Shown here piece by piece: positions 23,376 to 32,460 of a DNA stretch of 45,593 nucleotides. The notes beneath the pieces were generated by a model. It was not told where the DNA came from. It saw only the letters and a list, made by a program, of their open reading frames with translations, and did not search any database. The DNA comes from JBMYQA01 sp049600855 (GTDB lineage Bacteria > Bacteroidota > Bacteroidia > Cytophagales > Flammeovirgaceae): positions 1-45,593 of the forward strand of contig JBMYQA010000012.1 of assembly GCA_049600855.1 (NCBI GenBank). Reading direction: 5' to 3'. The first letter of the stretch is position 1, and each line of letters starts with the position of its first letter. The translations under genes were made by a program, and so were the position numbers.

Positions 23376-24320
23376 ATGAAAAAAATACCCGTAACGATAT
23401 TTACAGGCTTTTTGGGAGCTGGTAAAACGACTATTTTAAATCAGGTGCTCGATCATTTCTCAGATCAAGACAATGCCGTTATAGAAAATGAGTTTGGAGA
23501 AATCGCGATTGATGGAAATCTGGTGGCTAATTCATGCCAGATGCTGTATGAATTGAATAACGGCTGCTTGTGTTGTGCATTAAATGATGAGTTTTACGAG
23601 CTGCTCAGAAAGATTGTGTTTGAAGGCAAACGTCCAGATCGACTGTGGGTAGAGGCAACGGGTGTGGCTGATACAACGGCACTCATCGAAATGTTTAAAC
23701 GACCTGATATCGCCTCGCGTTTTGATTTGTGGACAGTGGTTTGTGTAGTAGATGCTACAAATATCAAACAACGTATTGAGGAAGCGATTGAAGTCAGCCG
23801 CCAAATTATTGCTTCAGATACCGTAATTATTAATAAAGTAGCAGGATTGAGCAAAGCGGAACTGGATTCGATTGAGGAACTCATTTATGGGGTGAATCAA
23901 TTTGCCCAAGTGCATTCCGCCGAAATGGGAAAAGTATCGAAAGCATTATTTGAGGGGAAAAGTAACCACTTAGAAAAATTCCCGTTGGAATCGCCGCCTA
24001 CGTACACTTCCAATGCACACAAAATAAATAGTGTGTCTTACCAAACCGTTCATGCGTTTGATCTCTTCAAACTAAAAACAGTTTTGAACGCTTCACTGCT
24101 GCTATATGCACATCAAATATTTAGAATTAAAGGGATTATTCGAAGTGAAAAAAATAGAAAAACACTTGTGCAGGCCATTGGGCGCAACATCGAATGCACC
24201 GATTTGGGCGAGTGGGATGAGCAAGTGGAATCAAAGCTGGTAGTTATCGGGCTAGATTTGCAGGCATCGAGTATTGAACGATTACTGAAGAATACGGTAG
24301 AGCAATTGGTAACGCAGTAA
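23376..24320 (+). CDS. COG0523 (CobW/ZigA-like) GTPase, putative zinc metallochaperone
   Basis: 314 aa from ATG 23376, 14 nt after DUF1826; an in-frame TTG start inside the DUF1826 gene is not preferred. Walker A is GFLGAGKTT (11-19). The CxCC metal site GCLCC has Cys64, Cys66 and Cys67. Walker B and switch regions include VIENEFGEIAIDG (35-47) and WVEATGVADT. The guanine motif usually NKxD reads IINKVAGLS, with Ala in place of Asp, which may alter nucleotide choice. A C-terminal CobW domain is present (about 215-310). These GTPases deliver Zn to client proteins when zinc is scarce. Operon control by the palindrome at 22730-22744 is likely. Confidence 0.93.
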   Translation: MKKIPVTIFTGFLGAGKTTILNQVLDHFSDQDNAVIENEFGEIAIDGNLVANSCQMLYELNNGCLCCALNDEFYELLRKIVFEGKRPDRLWVEATGVADTTALIEMFKRPDIASRFDLWTVVCVVDATNIKQRIEEAIEVSRQIIASDTVIINKVAGLSKAELDSIEELIYGVNQFAQVHSAEMGKVSKALFEGKSNHLEKFPLESPPTYTSNAHKINSVSYQTVHAFDLFKLKTVLNASLLLYAHQIFRIKGIIRSEKNRKTLVQAIGRNIECTDLGEWDEQVESKLVVIGLDLQASSIERLLKNTVEQLVTQ

Positions 24321-24368
24321 GTCATTGTTGCTCGTTTCGATAACTGAAATTCAAATAGTTTCTAAAAG

Positions 24369-24424
24369 TGAGGTTGTTTAAAGTAAGTGTCTTTGGGCTA
24401 AAAGACTTACCTTAGGCAACCTCA
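24369..24424 (+). promoter_or_regulatory. Long nested hairpin in the leader of the RibD/DHFR-like gene
   Basis: Outer arms TGAGGTTG (24369-24376) and CAACCTCA (24417-24424) are perfect, and an inner stem pairs GTAAG..TCTTT with AAAGACTTAC, with a 2-nt bulge. It lies between the COG0523 gene and the next ATG (24441) with no T-tract, so it could be a leader structure or a terminator of the zinc operon. Confidence 0.6.
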
Positions 24425-24440
24425 TTCATCGTTATATAGT

Positions 24441-24980
24441 ATGCAGAAGAAAAATAGCGTATTCATTGCCACGAGCTTAGATGGTTACATTGCCGATAAA
24501 AATGATGGCCTCGCATGGTTAGATATTATTCCAATTCCTGAGGGTACTGATATGGGATATGTGGGATTTATGGAAGAGGTTGATGCCTTAGTGATGGGGC
24601 GATCAACCTTTGAAGTCGTTTGCGGTTTTGATGTAGATTGGCCTTATCAACAGCCTGTATTTGTACTGAGCAATTCGTTGAAAGAGCTGCCCGTAGCCTA
24701 TAAAGACAAAGCTTATTTAGTGAAAGGGGAGTTAACAAAGGTGTTGGCTCAGATTCACGACAAGGGTTACCATCGACTGTACATTGATGGTGGGGTAACC
24801 ATTCAGAGTTTTTTAAAAGAAGATTTAATTGATGAAATGACCATCAATGTATTGCCCATCTTACTTGGTGGAGGTATACCGTTATTTGCTGATCTTCCTC
24901 AATTGCTAGAATTTGAATTGGTGGAATCAAAGGTGTTTTTGAATGCACATGTCCAAAATCATTATAAAAGAAAGCGTTAG
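24441..24980 (+). CDS. RibD C-terminal / dihydrofolate-reductase-like protein
   Basis: 179 aa, cytosolic. Motifs are FIATSLDGYIADKNDGLAWL at the N-terminus, VMGRSTFEVV (about 51-60), YIDGGVTIQSFL (about 114-125) and LPILLGGGIPLF (about 138-149). These define the YwjB/YyaP branch of the RibD_C superfamily, NADPH-dependent reductases of unknown substrate, not true FolA: the family lacks the FolA active-site Asp context. It is a single gene after the zinc operon. Start ATG 24441. Confidence 0.88.
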   Translation: MQKKNSVFIATSLDGYIADKNDGLAWLDIIPIPEGTDMGYVGFMEEVDALVMGRSTFEVVCGFDVDWPYQQPVFVLSNSLKELPVAYKDKAYLVKGELTKVLAQIHDKGYHRLYIDGGVTIQSFLKEDLIDEMTINVLPILLGGGIPLFADLPQLLEFELVESKVFLNAHVQNHYKRKR

Positions 24981-25060
24981 TTATACATCTTATATTTAGC
25001 TCACTTATAGAAGTTAGGGTTCTGAAATAAAAAAACATATCATTATTTAAAAGCACCAAA

Positions 25061-25552
25061 ATGAGTAAAAGATCAAGTTCTGAAAAAGATAAAGTATATA
25101 AATTTGTGCATCATCAAACCGATTGGATACAAACTAATTTGCTTGGTCGTGAGTTTGAGAATGAGTGGCTAAAGATAGCAGCTGATGGAAAAATTTCACT
25201 AAGATGCAGTAAAGATCGGGGCTATGCTTGGGATGGCTGCTCTCCTAAATGGAACTTCATACATTTGATGTGGGGAACGCCTGATGGGAAATTAGATTAC
25301 CGCACAGAAAAGCCCATCACTTACTACAGTTCCATGTTTCACGATGTCATCTATCAGTTTAAATCAGAAGTCCCAATTAGCCGAAAAGAGTCTGACATTT
25401 TATTCAAAATCATGTTGCAAGATGCTAAGTTTATGTGGTGGTCAGTTTATGGTTTTGCTGTTCGGACTTTTGGTGGTTTTTATGGCAAATGGTTTAGAGA
25501 AGAATCGCAAACAGATATTCAAGTATTGGGCTATTCTTGGTTAGAAGAATAA
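25061..25552 (+). CDS. DUF1353-like protein
   Basis: 163 aa from ATG 25061. The segment GYAWDGCSPKWNF (about 54-66) with a later SSMFHDVIYQF (about 94-104) resembles the conserved DG-S-P and HD-x-Y motifs of DUF1353 proteins, small proteins known from phages and bacterial chromosomes, of unknown function. No signal peptide or membrane segment is present. Neighbouring genes show no phage features, so the origin cannot be judged. Confidence 0.6.
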   Translation: MSKRSSSEKDKVYKFVHHQTDWIQTNLLGREFENEWLKIAADGKISLRCSKDRGYAWDGCSPKWNFIHLMWGTPDGKLDYRTEKPITYYSSMFHDVIYQFKSEVPISRKESDILFKIMLQDAKFMWWSVYGFAVRTFGGFYGKWFREESQTDIQVLGYSWLEE

Positions 25553-25934
25553 GTGCTTGATGAAGTGTCCAGCAATCATCAGCAATCAATTAACCATGAG
25601 ATCACGAGTACACGGTACAAAAGGGAAGTAATCTATCTGTTTTTAAACTGCTAGTTAAAGCTTCATAGCTTCAACTTGGTGTACGTTTTAAGATAAATAA
25701 ACGCAGTAATCTCACTTTTCCAACATTCCAAATGAGCTGTTTTTGGGGCAAATCCCTATTCTATTCCTGCTCAGCATCAAGCCAAACCTTGATTTTTATC
25801 ATTTCATCATTTTTTTGTTTTTAGGGTGTTATTGATTGTTTGTAATTAATCTAAATAAAAATTGATTTTTAAAAAAAGCCATTCTAGTTTTGCGCCGTTA
25901 TTTTTAATCAATCTTAATAAATACAGATTTACTG
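25553..25934. other. Intergenic region upstream of the DUF4856/imelysin operon
   Basis: 382 nt. No ORF or stem of note in the left half. The right half contains an AT-rich stretch with an imperfect Fur-like arrangement (TGTAATTAATCTAAATAAA at 25841-25859) and the promoter at 25862-25892. I would not claim a Fur box on one imperfect site. Confidence 0.5.
25862..25892 (+). promoter_or_regulatory. Bacteroidota-type promoter of the DUF4856 operon
   Basis: -33 TTG at 25862-25864 and -7 TAGTTTTG at 25885-25892 (TAnnTTTG) with a 20-nt spacer. The expected start is about 30-35 nt before the ATG at 25935. Confidence 0.75.
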
Positions 25935-27170
25935 ATGATCAAGTTTAACCGATTGCCACTGTTAACATTAATTGGCGCACTTACTATAACTACTGCTTGT
26001 GACGACGATAGTGTAGATACTCCGAGTGTAGAAGCTCCTGCTACCTATGCCTTTACAAGAGATGGGGCATCTACTGTATCTTTTAGCGGACAAACTGCTC
26101 GAATTAAAATGGGAGCAGAGCTAAACGATGAATTACTCAATTTAGAAAACTTCACAGAAGAAAATTTATTAGAGATGTTTCGCAACGAAACCGCTGCGGG
26201 TGGAGATGCGAACCCATTTTCGGATGCTGATTTGAATGCAGAAACGAAAAGTATCAAATCTAAAGTAGCGGCTTCTGCCGATTTATTTGCAAGTAATACT
26301 GCCGAACAAGCTACCATTCGTGCAGACTTTGAATCTTGGATTTCTAAGCAAGTTACTGAAATCGGACCAAACAGAAATACATTAGCTGAGGCTGGTGTTG
26401 CTGGTCAGATTGCTGAAGGCGCTACTCCGCGTTACGTTTCAGCTGAAGGCTTGGAATACAATCAAGCCGTCATTAAAGGTTTGATTGGTGCATTAGTAGC
26501 TGATCAAATGTTGAATCACTACTTGAGTACTGCAGTATTGGATGCTGGTACGAATGTAGCGGATAACGATGCAGGAACCTTAGATGGTAGTAATAACTAC
26601 ACTACGATGGAGCATAAGTGGGATGAAGCTTATGGTTATGCCTATGGTACTTCAGCAAATACTGCTGATCCGAATGCAACAATTGGTGCTGATGACGACT
26701 TCTTAAACAAGTACATTGGACGTGTAGAGGGCGATCCTGATTTTGCTGGTATCGCTGCAGATATTTTTGATGCATTCAAATTAGGTCGTGCTGCTATTGT
26801 TGCTAAAAACTATACGGTACGAGACGAACAAGCTGCAATTATCCGTAAGAAAGTCTCTGAAATTATCGGAATTAGAGCGGTATACTACCTACAGCAAGCG
26901 AAATCGGGTATCGCGAATTCAGAAATGGGTGCAGCACTACACGATTTATCAGAAGGTTACGGCTTCATTTATAGTTTACGTTTCACGCACAACCCAGATA
27001 CAGGCGCTCCTTACTTCACTAAAGCAGAAGTAGACGCATTGATTGATCAATTGATGGGTGACGGTGCAAATGGTTTGTGGGATGTAACAGGAACAACCCT
27101 CGATGCCATGTCTGCTACAATCGCTGATAAGTTTGATTTTACGATAACTCAAGCGGCAAGCACAAACTAA
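25935..27170 (+). CDS. DUF4856 lipoprotein of an iron/metal-uptake operon
   Basis: 411 aa, ATG 25935. The N-terminus is a lipoprotein signal with lipobox TTAC (Cys22), followed by an Asp-rich linker. The body (about 35-405) begins YAFTRDGASTVSFSGQTARI, a form typical of DUF4856, and is mainly helical. Such lipoproteins lie beside imelysin and TonB receptor genes across Bacteroidota and are thought to serve metal uptake, though the biochemistry is unknown. A hairpin at 27194-27222 separates it partly from the imelysin gene. Confidence 0.85.
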   Translation: MIKFNRLPLLTLIGALTITTACDDDSVDTPSVEAPATYAFTRDGASTVSFSGQTARIKMGAELNDELLNLENFTEENLLEMFRNETAAGGDANPFSDADLNAETKSIKSKVAASADLFASNTAEQATIRADFESWISKQVTEIGPNRNTLAEAGVAGQIAEGATPRYVSAEGLEYNQAVIKGLIGALVADQMLNHYLSTAVLDAGTNVADNDAGTLDGSNNYTTMEHKWDEAYGYAYGTSANTADPNATIGADDDFLNKYIGRVEGDPDFAGIAADIFDAFKLGRAAIVAKNYTVRDEQAAIIRKKVSEIIGIRAVYYLQQAKSGIANSEMGAALHDLSEGYGFIYSLRFTHNPDTGAPYFTKAEVDALIDQLMGDGANGLWDVTGTTLDAMSATIADKFDFTITQAASTN

Positions 27171-27193
27171 GAAAATCGTCACTTTCAGTACAA

Positions 27194-27222
27194 CACGGAC
27201 AGCACCAATGATGTTGTCCGTG
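27194..27222 (+). terminator. Hairpin between the DUF4856 and imelysin genes
   Basis: CACGGACA (27194-27201) and TGTCCGTG (27215-27222) form a perfect 8-bp stem. The short downstream T run (ATTTTAAG) makes this a weak or partial terminator that could set the expression ratio. Confidence 0.6.
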
Positions 27223-27312
27223 ATGTATTTTAAGTCGTTCGGCAAAACAAATTCCTGATAAAAATCAACTAAAAAATTAAGCGAGGCCAAAACATTTTGG
27301 TCGAACAACGCT

Positions 27313-27320
27313 TATATTTG
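27313..27320 (+). promoter_or_regulatory. Candidate -7 element before the imelysin gene
   Basis: TATATTTG matches TAnnTTTG and lies 36 nt before ATG 27357. No TTG at the ideal distance is seen, so the element is tentative. Confidence 0.45.
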
Positions 27321-27356
27321 CAATCCTTATTTAGAATAAATAAATATAAGGCTTTC

Positions 27357-28460
27357 ATGAAACGAGTAATCCCATTTTTGATTTTGATGATGGGCATCTT
27401 TGGATGCTCTGATGATGGCGCCACTGATGGACCAGTTTATGATCGATCTGCAATGCTGACCAACTGGGCAGATAATATTATTATTCCTGCTTATACAGCA
27501 TTCTCTACTGAACTTACTGCGCTTAAAACTGCAGGAACAACTTTCACGACTACTCCAACGGAAGGAAATTTAGCAACCTTAAGAACGGAGTGGAAAGATG
27601 CCTATATCGCTTGGCAAGCTGTATCCATGTTTGAGATTGGTAAAGCAGAAGAATTACTTTATCGAAATAACATGAACATTTATCCAGTGAATACTACTGA
27701 GGTAGAGGACAATATTGCTAGTGGTACGTATAATTTGGAACTACCTTCCCTATATGATGCACAAGGTTTTCCTGCATTGGATTACTTGATCAATGGTTTA
27801 GCGGCTACCGATGCCGATATTGTCGGTTTTTATACCACGAATGGCAATGCTGAAAACTACAAAACCTATTTGACAGATGTGATCACGAGAATGGAAGATT
27901 TGACCGATCAAGTACTTACAGATTGGACTTCAGGGTATCGCGATACTTTTGTTTCGAACAGTGGTTCTTCGGCTACTGCCTCTACCGATAAGTATGTAAA
28001 TGATTATATCTTCTACTATGAGAAGGCGCTAAGAGCTGGAAAAGTAGGGATTCCTGCTGGTAATTTTTCAGGATCAACATTACCAGAAAATGTAGAAGCC
28101 TTTTACAAAAAAGACATTTCTAAAGAATTGTTGCTGGCTGCAATTGATGCTTCTAAAAACTTTTTTGAAGGCAAACACTTCAATTCAAATACAACAGGTG
28201 AGAGCTTAAAGTCATACCTTGAGTTTTTGAATACCAATGTGGATGGTGCTAGCTTGAGTAGCCAAATTAGCGATCAATTCGATACTGCACGCGCCAAAGC
28301 AGCTACCCTGAATGATAATTTTGTAGAGCAGATTAATTCAAATAATACCCTTATGTTGGAAACATTTGATGAATTGCAGAAAAATGTAGTATTTCTAAAA
28401 ACAGATATGCTTTCTGCAATGAGTATCAATGTTGATTTTGTGGATGCGGATGGTGATTAG
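27357..28460 (+). CDS. Imelysin-like (M75) lipoprotein
   Basis: 367 aa from ATG 27357; a TTG start 60 nt upstream is rejected because the ATG begins a good lipoprotein signal with Cys17 (GIFGC). Two helical repeats typical of imelysin follow, with WKDAYIAWQAVSMFEIG near residues 79-95. The canonical GxHxxE word reads GFPALD (137-142), with Pro for His and Asp for Glu, so a peptidase or the classical metal site is unlikely. Imelysins are periplasmic or surface iron-associated proteins. The HTTM gene follows after 10 nt. Confidence 0.88.
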   Translation: MKRVIPFLILMMGIFGCSDDGATDGPVYDRSAMLTNWADNIIIPAYTAFSTELTALKTAGTTFTTTPTEGNLATLRTEWKDAYIAWQAVSMFEIGKAEELLYRNNMNIYPVNTTEVEDNIASGTYNLELPSLYDAQGFPALDYLINGLAATDADIVGFYTTNGNAENYKTYLTDVITRMEDLTDQVLTDWTSGYRDTFVSNSGSSATASTDKYVNDYIFYYEKALRAGKVGIPAGNFSGSTLPENVEAFYKKDISKELLLAAIDASKNFFEGKHFNSNTTGESLKSYLEFLNTNVDGASLSSQISDQFDTARAKAATLNDNFVEQINSNNTLMLETFDELQKNVVFLKTDMLSAMSINVDFVDADGD

Positions 28461-28470
28461 TTTCAATTAA

Positions 28471-29838
28471 ATGACTCAAATCTTTCAAACATATTTAAAG
28501 AAAGATACGGACGCTGCCCCATTAGCAGTATTCCGTATCTTTTTTGGTTTGATCATGTTGTTTAGCATGATCCGATTTTATTGGAATGGCTGGATAGAAA
28601 GCTTCTACCTTCAGCCCAAATTATTCTTTTCTTACGATGGATTTGAATGGGTAAAACCACTCGGAGATTATACGTATTTATTATTTATTGTATGTGTACT
28701 GTCCTGTCTATTCATCGTCCTTGGGTATAAATACCGTTTAGCAGCCATCACCTTCTTCCTCAGCTTTACCTACATCGAGCTGATGGATAAAACGACCTAC
28801 CTCAATCATTATTACTTCACCAGCTTAATGGGCTTTATACTCATCTTTTTGCCTGCAAACGCATACTATTCCATCGATGCAGCGCAAAACCAGCAGATTC
28901 GTGCCCAATACATTCCGCAATGGAGCATTGATGCCGTTAAACTCATGTTGGGAATTGTTTATTTCTACGCAGGTTTGGCGAAACTCAATTCAGATTGGCT
29001 AATTGATGCCATGCCTTTAAGCATATGGCTACCAGCACGTTATGATTATGCGATTATTGGTGGTTTATTCAAAGAAAGGTGGGTACATTATGCTTTCAGC
29101 TGGTCAGGAGCTTTGTACGACTTGTTTGTCCCTTTTTTATTGCTTTACCGAAAAACGCGCAAACTGGCCTTCTTAGCCGTAGTGATTTTCCATCTATTAA
29201 CAGGATGGTTGTTTCCTATAGGCATGTTTCCATACATTATGATTGTCAGCACGCTTATCTTTTTTCACCACCGCTTACATCATCAAATGCTGGACTTCAT
29301 CAGCAAGTTATTTCGAATTAATAAAACGGTTTTCGATAATACACAAACCCTATCTTCAGTTCACTTTTCCTTAAAACGCCTTGCTGTGCCAATTTTATCG
29401 GTATTTTTCATGATTCAATTGGCTTTCCCATTCCGCTATTTACTGTATCCAGGTGAGTTGTTTTGGACGGAAGAAGGCTATCGCTTTTCTTGGCGGGTGA
29501 TGTTGATGGAAAAAGTAGGATATGCACAATTCAAGGTAAAAGACGCAGAAACTAATAGGCAGTTTTATGTGGATAATGCCGATTTTTTAACCCCATTTCA
29601 AGAAAAGCAAATGGCTACACAGCCTGACTTTATTTGGGAGTTTGCACAATATTTAAAAACACATTTTCAAAATCAAGGGATCAGTAACCCACAAATCTAT
29701 GTGGAAAGCTATGTTACCTTAAATGGCCGAAGAAGTCAGCCCTTTATTGATCCTACTATTGACTTAACAACAATACAATCAACATTCAAGCACAAGACTT
29801 GGATTTTACCATTTAACGATGAAATTAAAGGACTTTAG
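28471..29838 (+). CDS. HTTM / vitamin K-dependent gamma-carboxylase-like membrane protein
   Basis: 455 aa. About eight to nine hydrophobic helices occupy residues 15-330, followed by a soluble C-terminal part. The opening APLAVFRIFFGLIMLFSM and the loop YLNHYYFTSLMGF (about 110-122) match the HTTM domain of bacterial gamma-carboxylase homologues. In animals the relatives carboxylate Glu with vitamin K; bacterial members are of unknown reaction, and this one has no clear substrate. It overlaps the next gene by 20 nt, so the TonB receptor is translationally coupled. Confidence 0.87.
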   Translation: MTQIFQTYLKKDTDAAPLAVFRIFFGLIMLFSMIRFYWNGWIESFYLQPKLFFSYDGFEWVKPLGDYTYLLFIVCVLSCLFIVLGYKYRLAAITFFLSFTYIELMDKTTYLNHYYFTSLMGFILIFLPANAYYSIDAAQNQQIRAQYIPQWSIDAVKLMLGIVYFYAGLAKLNSDWLIDAMPLSIWLPARYDYAIIGGLFKERWVHYAFSWSGALYDLFVPFLLLYRKTRKLAFLAVVIFHLLTGWLFPIGMFPYIMIVSTLIFFHHRLHHQMLDFISKLFRINKTVFDNTQTLSSVHFSLKRLAVPILSVFFMIQLAFPFRYLLYPGELFWTEEGYRFSWRVMLMEKVGYAQFKVKDAETNRQFYVDNADFLTPFQEKQMATQPDFIWEFAQYLKTHFQNQGISNPQIYVESYVTLNGRRSQPFIDPTIDLTTIQSTFKHKTWILPFNDEIKGL

Positions 29839-32305
29839 TTGTATCGCGAGTACCATTATGCTATTCCTAATCTCTTTTCAAGCTTTTGCTGATTATAAGA
29901 TTTCTGGAATTGTAACCGATCAAGTGACAAATCAGCCCATTTCTGAGGCAGAAATTTACATTGCGAAAACAGGAAAGTTTTACAAAACCAACAAGCGGGG
30001 GATTTTCCAAATTGAGCATCTTCCTATTGATACCTATGAAATCCAAATCTTTGCTTATGGTTATCATGTGCTTAAACAAGCGATAACGGTTTCAGCAAAT
30101 CAGCTCGAATTGAACTTTAAGATGGAGAAGTTACAATTTGAGCTATCCGAAGTAGTCATTAGTCAACAGTTAGAGGAAGTATTTGCACTGAAGCGATTAC
30201 GTCAGGTGGAAGGTACAGCAATTTACGCGGGAAAGAAGAATGAAGTGGTGTTGTTAGATCAGATTGTAGGAAATATTGCTTCGAACAATGCTCGCCAAAT
30301 TTACGGACAGGTGACTGGGCTTAACATTTATGAAGCCGATGATGCAGGGCTTCAGTTAAACATTGGAGGGCGAGGACTTGACCCAAATCGGACGGCTAAT
30401 TTTAATACGCGACAAAATGGTTATGACATTAGTGCCGATGTATTGGGTTATCCTGAAAGTTATTATACACCACCTGCAGAAGCACTGAGTGAAATTCAAG
30501 TGATTCGGGGAGCTGCTTCCTTACAATACGGTACGCAGTTTGGCGGATTGGTCAATTTTAAATTGAAAAAGCCTAATCCAAATAAGAAAATTGAGTTGAT
30601 TTCTCGCCAAGCAATCGGTTCTAATAACTTATTTACCTCATTTAATAGTTTGGGAGGAACTGTAGGAAAGGTCGAATATTATACCTACTTCAATTATAAA
30701 AAAGGAGATGGCTTTCGGCCCAACTCTTCCTTTGATTCGAAAAATCTATATGCGTATGTCAACTATAACTTAGGCGAATTTACAGATGTAAGTGTGGAAT
30801 TTACTTACCTGAACTACCTCGCCCAACAAGCAGGAGGCTTAACCGATGCACAGTTTTACAACGATCCATTTACCAGTAATCGTACGCGAAACTGGTTTGA
30901 GGTCGATTGGAAATTAGCTTCAGTGAAATTTGAACATAAATTTTCTGCTAAAACAGATTTGAGTGTTAACCTATTTGGCTTAGATGCCTCTCGAAAAGCC
31001 GTAGGGTTCCGCACAAATCGAGTCTCGCAAGAAGATGATTTAGATGCTCCTAGAGATTTACTGATTGGCGAATTCAACAACTGGGGAGTGGAAACCCGTT
31101 TATTGCATCGCTATCGCATCAAAAATCGTGATGCGATTTTCTTAATTGGCAATAAGTATTACCAATCTCGCAATGCGGCCATCCAAGGGCCAGGGACAAA
31201 TGGAGGCGATGCCAATTTTAATTTGGCTACCGCTGAGTTCCCTTTTTATAGAGATCAATCCGATTTTACCTTTCCCAACATAAACCTAGCCCTCTTTGGC
31301 GAGAATATTTTCTACCTATCTGACAACTTTTCATTAACGCCTGGTTTCCGATTAGAACACATTCGAACAGAAAGTGAAGGAACTTTTAGGAAGATTGATT
31401 TTGACTTAGCAGGCAATCCGATTCGCGATGCCACTTTTGACGATAATCGCGACTTTAACCGTACATTTGTTTTATTGGGTATTGGAGCGAGTTTTACACC
31501 AAAAGAAGGACTGGAGGTTTATGGAAATATTTCGCAAAACTACCGTTCAGTAACCTTCAATGACATTCAGGTAGTGAATCCATCTTTTCAAGTAGATCCT
31601 AATATTACGGATGAAAGTGGATTTACCGCAGATGTTGGCGTACGGGGCAAGTGGAAAGGCATCCTTTCGTATGATTTTGGCGGTTTTGCCTTATTGTATG
31701 ATGATCGACTAGGCGAAGTATTACGTGCAGAAGAACGCTTAAATGCCGATGGAGAACTGGTACAAACGGGTCGAATTATCCGATTTAGGGGAAATATTGG
31801 CCGGGCACTTATGTATGGAATAGAAAGTTTGTTTGATTGGAATGTCGCTGGTACATTATTTAAAGAGCGGAAAGATTTGAGGCTCAATATTTTCCTAAAT
31901 ACAGCCATTACACGATCCAACTATTTACAGTCGCAAATCCCTGGTGTGGAAGGGAACGAAGTAGAATTTATTCCATTGATCAACCATAAATCAGGCATTC
32001 GTTTTGGGTATAAAAATCTATTGGGAAGTTTACAATTCACCTACCTCTCCAAACAATTTACCGATGCCTCTAATGCCGAGCAAGATCTCAATGATAATCA
32101 GAGTGGCATCCGCGGCTCTATTCCTGCTTATCATGTGATGGATTTCTCCTTATCCTATCGTTTTAAACGATTTAAAGTGGAAACTGGCTTAAATAACGTG
32201 TTAAATAATACCTATTTTACCCGCAGGGCTACGGGTTATCCTGGCCCTGGCATCATTCCTTCTGCGCCAAGAGTGGGCTATGTGGCAGTACAAGTGAAGT
32301 TATAA
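29819..32305 (+). CDS. TonB-dependent outer-membrane receptor with carboxypeptidase-regulatory-like domain
   Basis: 828 aa, start ATG 29819 inside the end of the HTTM gene, giving a good signal peptide (about 1-24, ending AFA). A carboxypeptidase D-like domain spans about 26-105 (ISGIVTDQVTNQPISEAEIY), the plug domain about 140-250 (QIYGQVTGLNIYE and IQVIRGAASLQYGTQFGGLV), and the rest is a barrel ending VGYVAVQVKL. The FecA-like plug and the imelysin neighbours favour an iron-chelate substrate, but no ligand is shown. The operon ends here, and an 8-bp stem spans the stop codon. Confidence 0.93.
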   Translation: MKLKDFSCIASTIMLFLISFQAFADYKISGIVTDQVTNQPISEAEIYIAKTGKFYKTNKRGIFQIEHLPIDTYEIQIFAYGYHVLKQAITVSANQLELNFKMEKLQFELSEVVISQQLEEVFALKRLRQVEGTAIYAGKKNEVVLLDQIVGNIASNNARQIYGQVTGLNIYEADDAGLQLNIGGRGLDPNRTANFNTRQNGYDISADVLGYPESYYTPPAEALSEIQVIRGAASLQYGTQFGGLVNFKLKKPNPNKKIELISRQAIGSNNLFTSFNSLGGTVGKVEYYTYFNYKKGDGFRPNSSFDSKNLYAYVNYNLGEFTDVSVEFTYLNYLAQQAGGLTDAQFYNDPFTSNRTRNWFEVDWKLASVKFEHKFSAKTDLSVNLFGLDASRKAVGFRTNRVSQEDDLDAPRDLLIGEFNNWGVETRLLHRYRIKNRDAIFLIGNKYYQSRNAAIQGPGTNGGDANFNLATAEFPFYRDQSDFTFPNINLALFGENIFYLSDNFSLTPGFRLEHIRTESEGTFRKIDFDLAGNPIRDATFDDNRDFNRTFVLLGIGASFTPKEGLEVYGNISQNYRSVTFNDIQVVNPSFQVDPNITDESGFTADVGVRGKWKGILSYDFGGFALLYDDRLGEVLRAEERLNADGELVQTGRIIRFRGNIGRALMYGIESLFDWNVAGTLFKERKDLRLNIFLNTAITRSNYLQSQIPGVEGNEVEFIPLINHKSGIRFGYKNLLGSLQFTYLSKQFTDASNAEQDLNDNQSGIRGSIPAYHVMDFSLSYRFKRFKVETGLNNVLNNTYFTRRATGYPGPGIIPSAPRVGYVAVQVKL

Positions 32306-32321
32306 AAGATTTCAACTTCAC
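32294..32321 (+). terminator. Stem around the stop of the TonB receptor gene
   Basis: GTGAAGTT (32294-32301) and AACTTCAC (32314-32321) form an 8-bp stem that includes the stop codon region; the short T-rich tail (GTTTCC) makes it a weak candidate. Confidence 0.4.
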
Positions 32322-32394
32322 GAGTGTTTCCTTATTCTTGTATCCATCAAAAAAGGGTTTTCTGATATCCTTATGCAGTAACATTTCTTTTTTT

Positions 32395-32402
32395 TATCTT
32401 TA
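32395..32402 (+). promoter_or_regulatory. Candidate -7 element of the first CHAT gene
   Basis: TATCTTTA is one base from TAnnTTTG and follows an oligo-T run. The second CHAT gene has the same context with the exact consensus TATCTTTG (35749-35756). Confidence 0.45.
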
Positions 32403-32460
32403 CCAGTTAATCTGCTAATTAATCCCCTAATTGGTTTGTTAGATGAAAGATGGGCATTTC

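Noticed and set aside
25841..25859. Fur box in front of the DUF4856 operon
   Set aside because: The site is an imperfect AT-rich stretch with weak symmetry; it cannot be told from background on one example.
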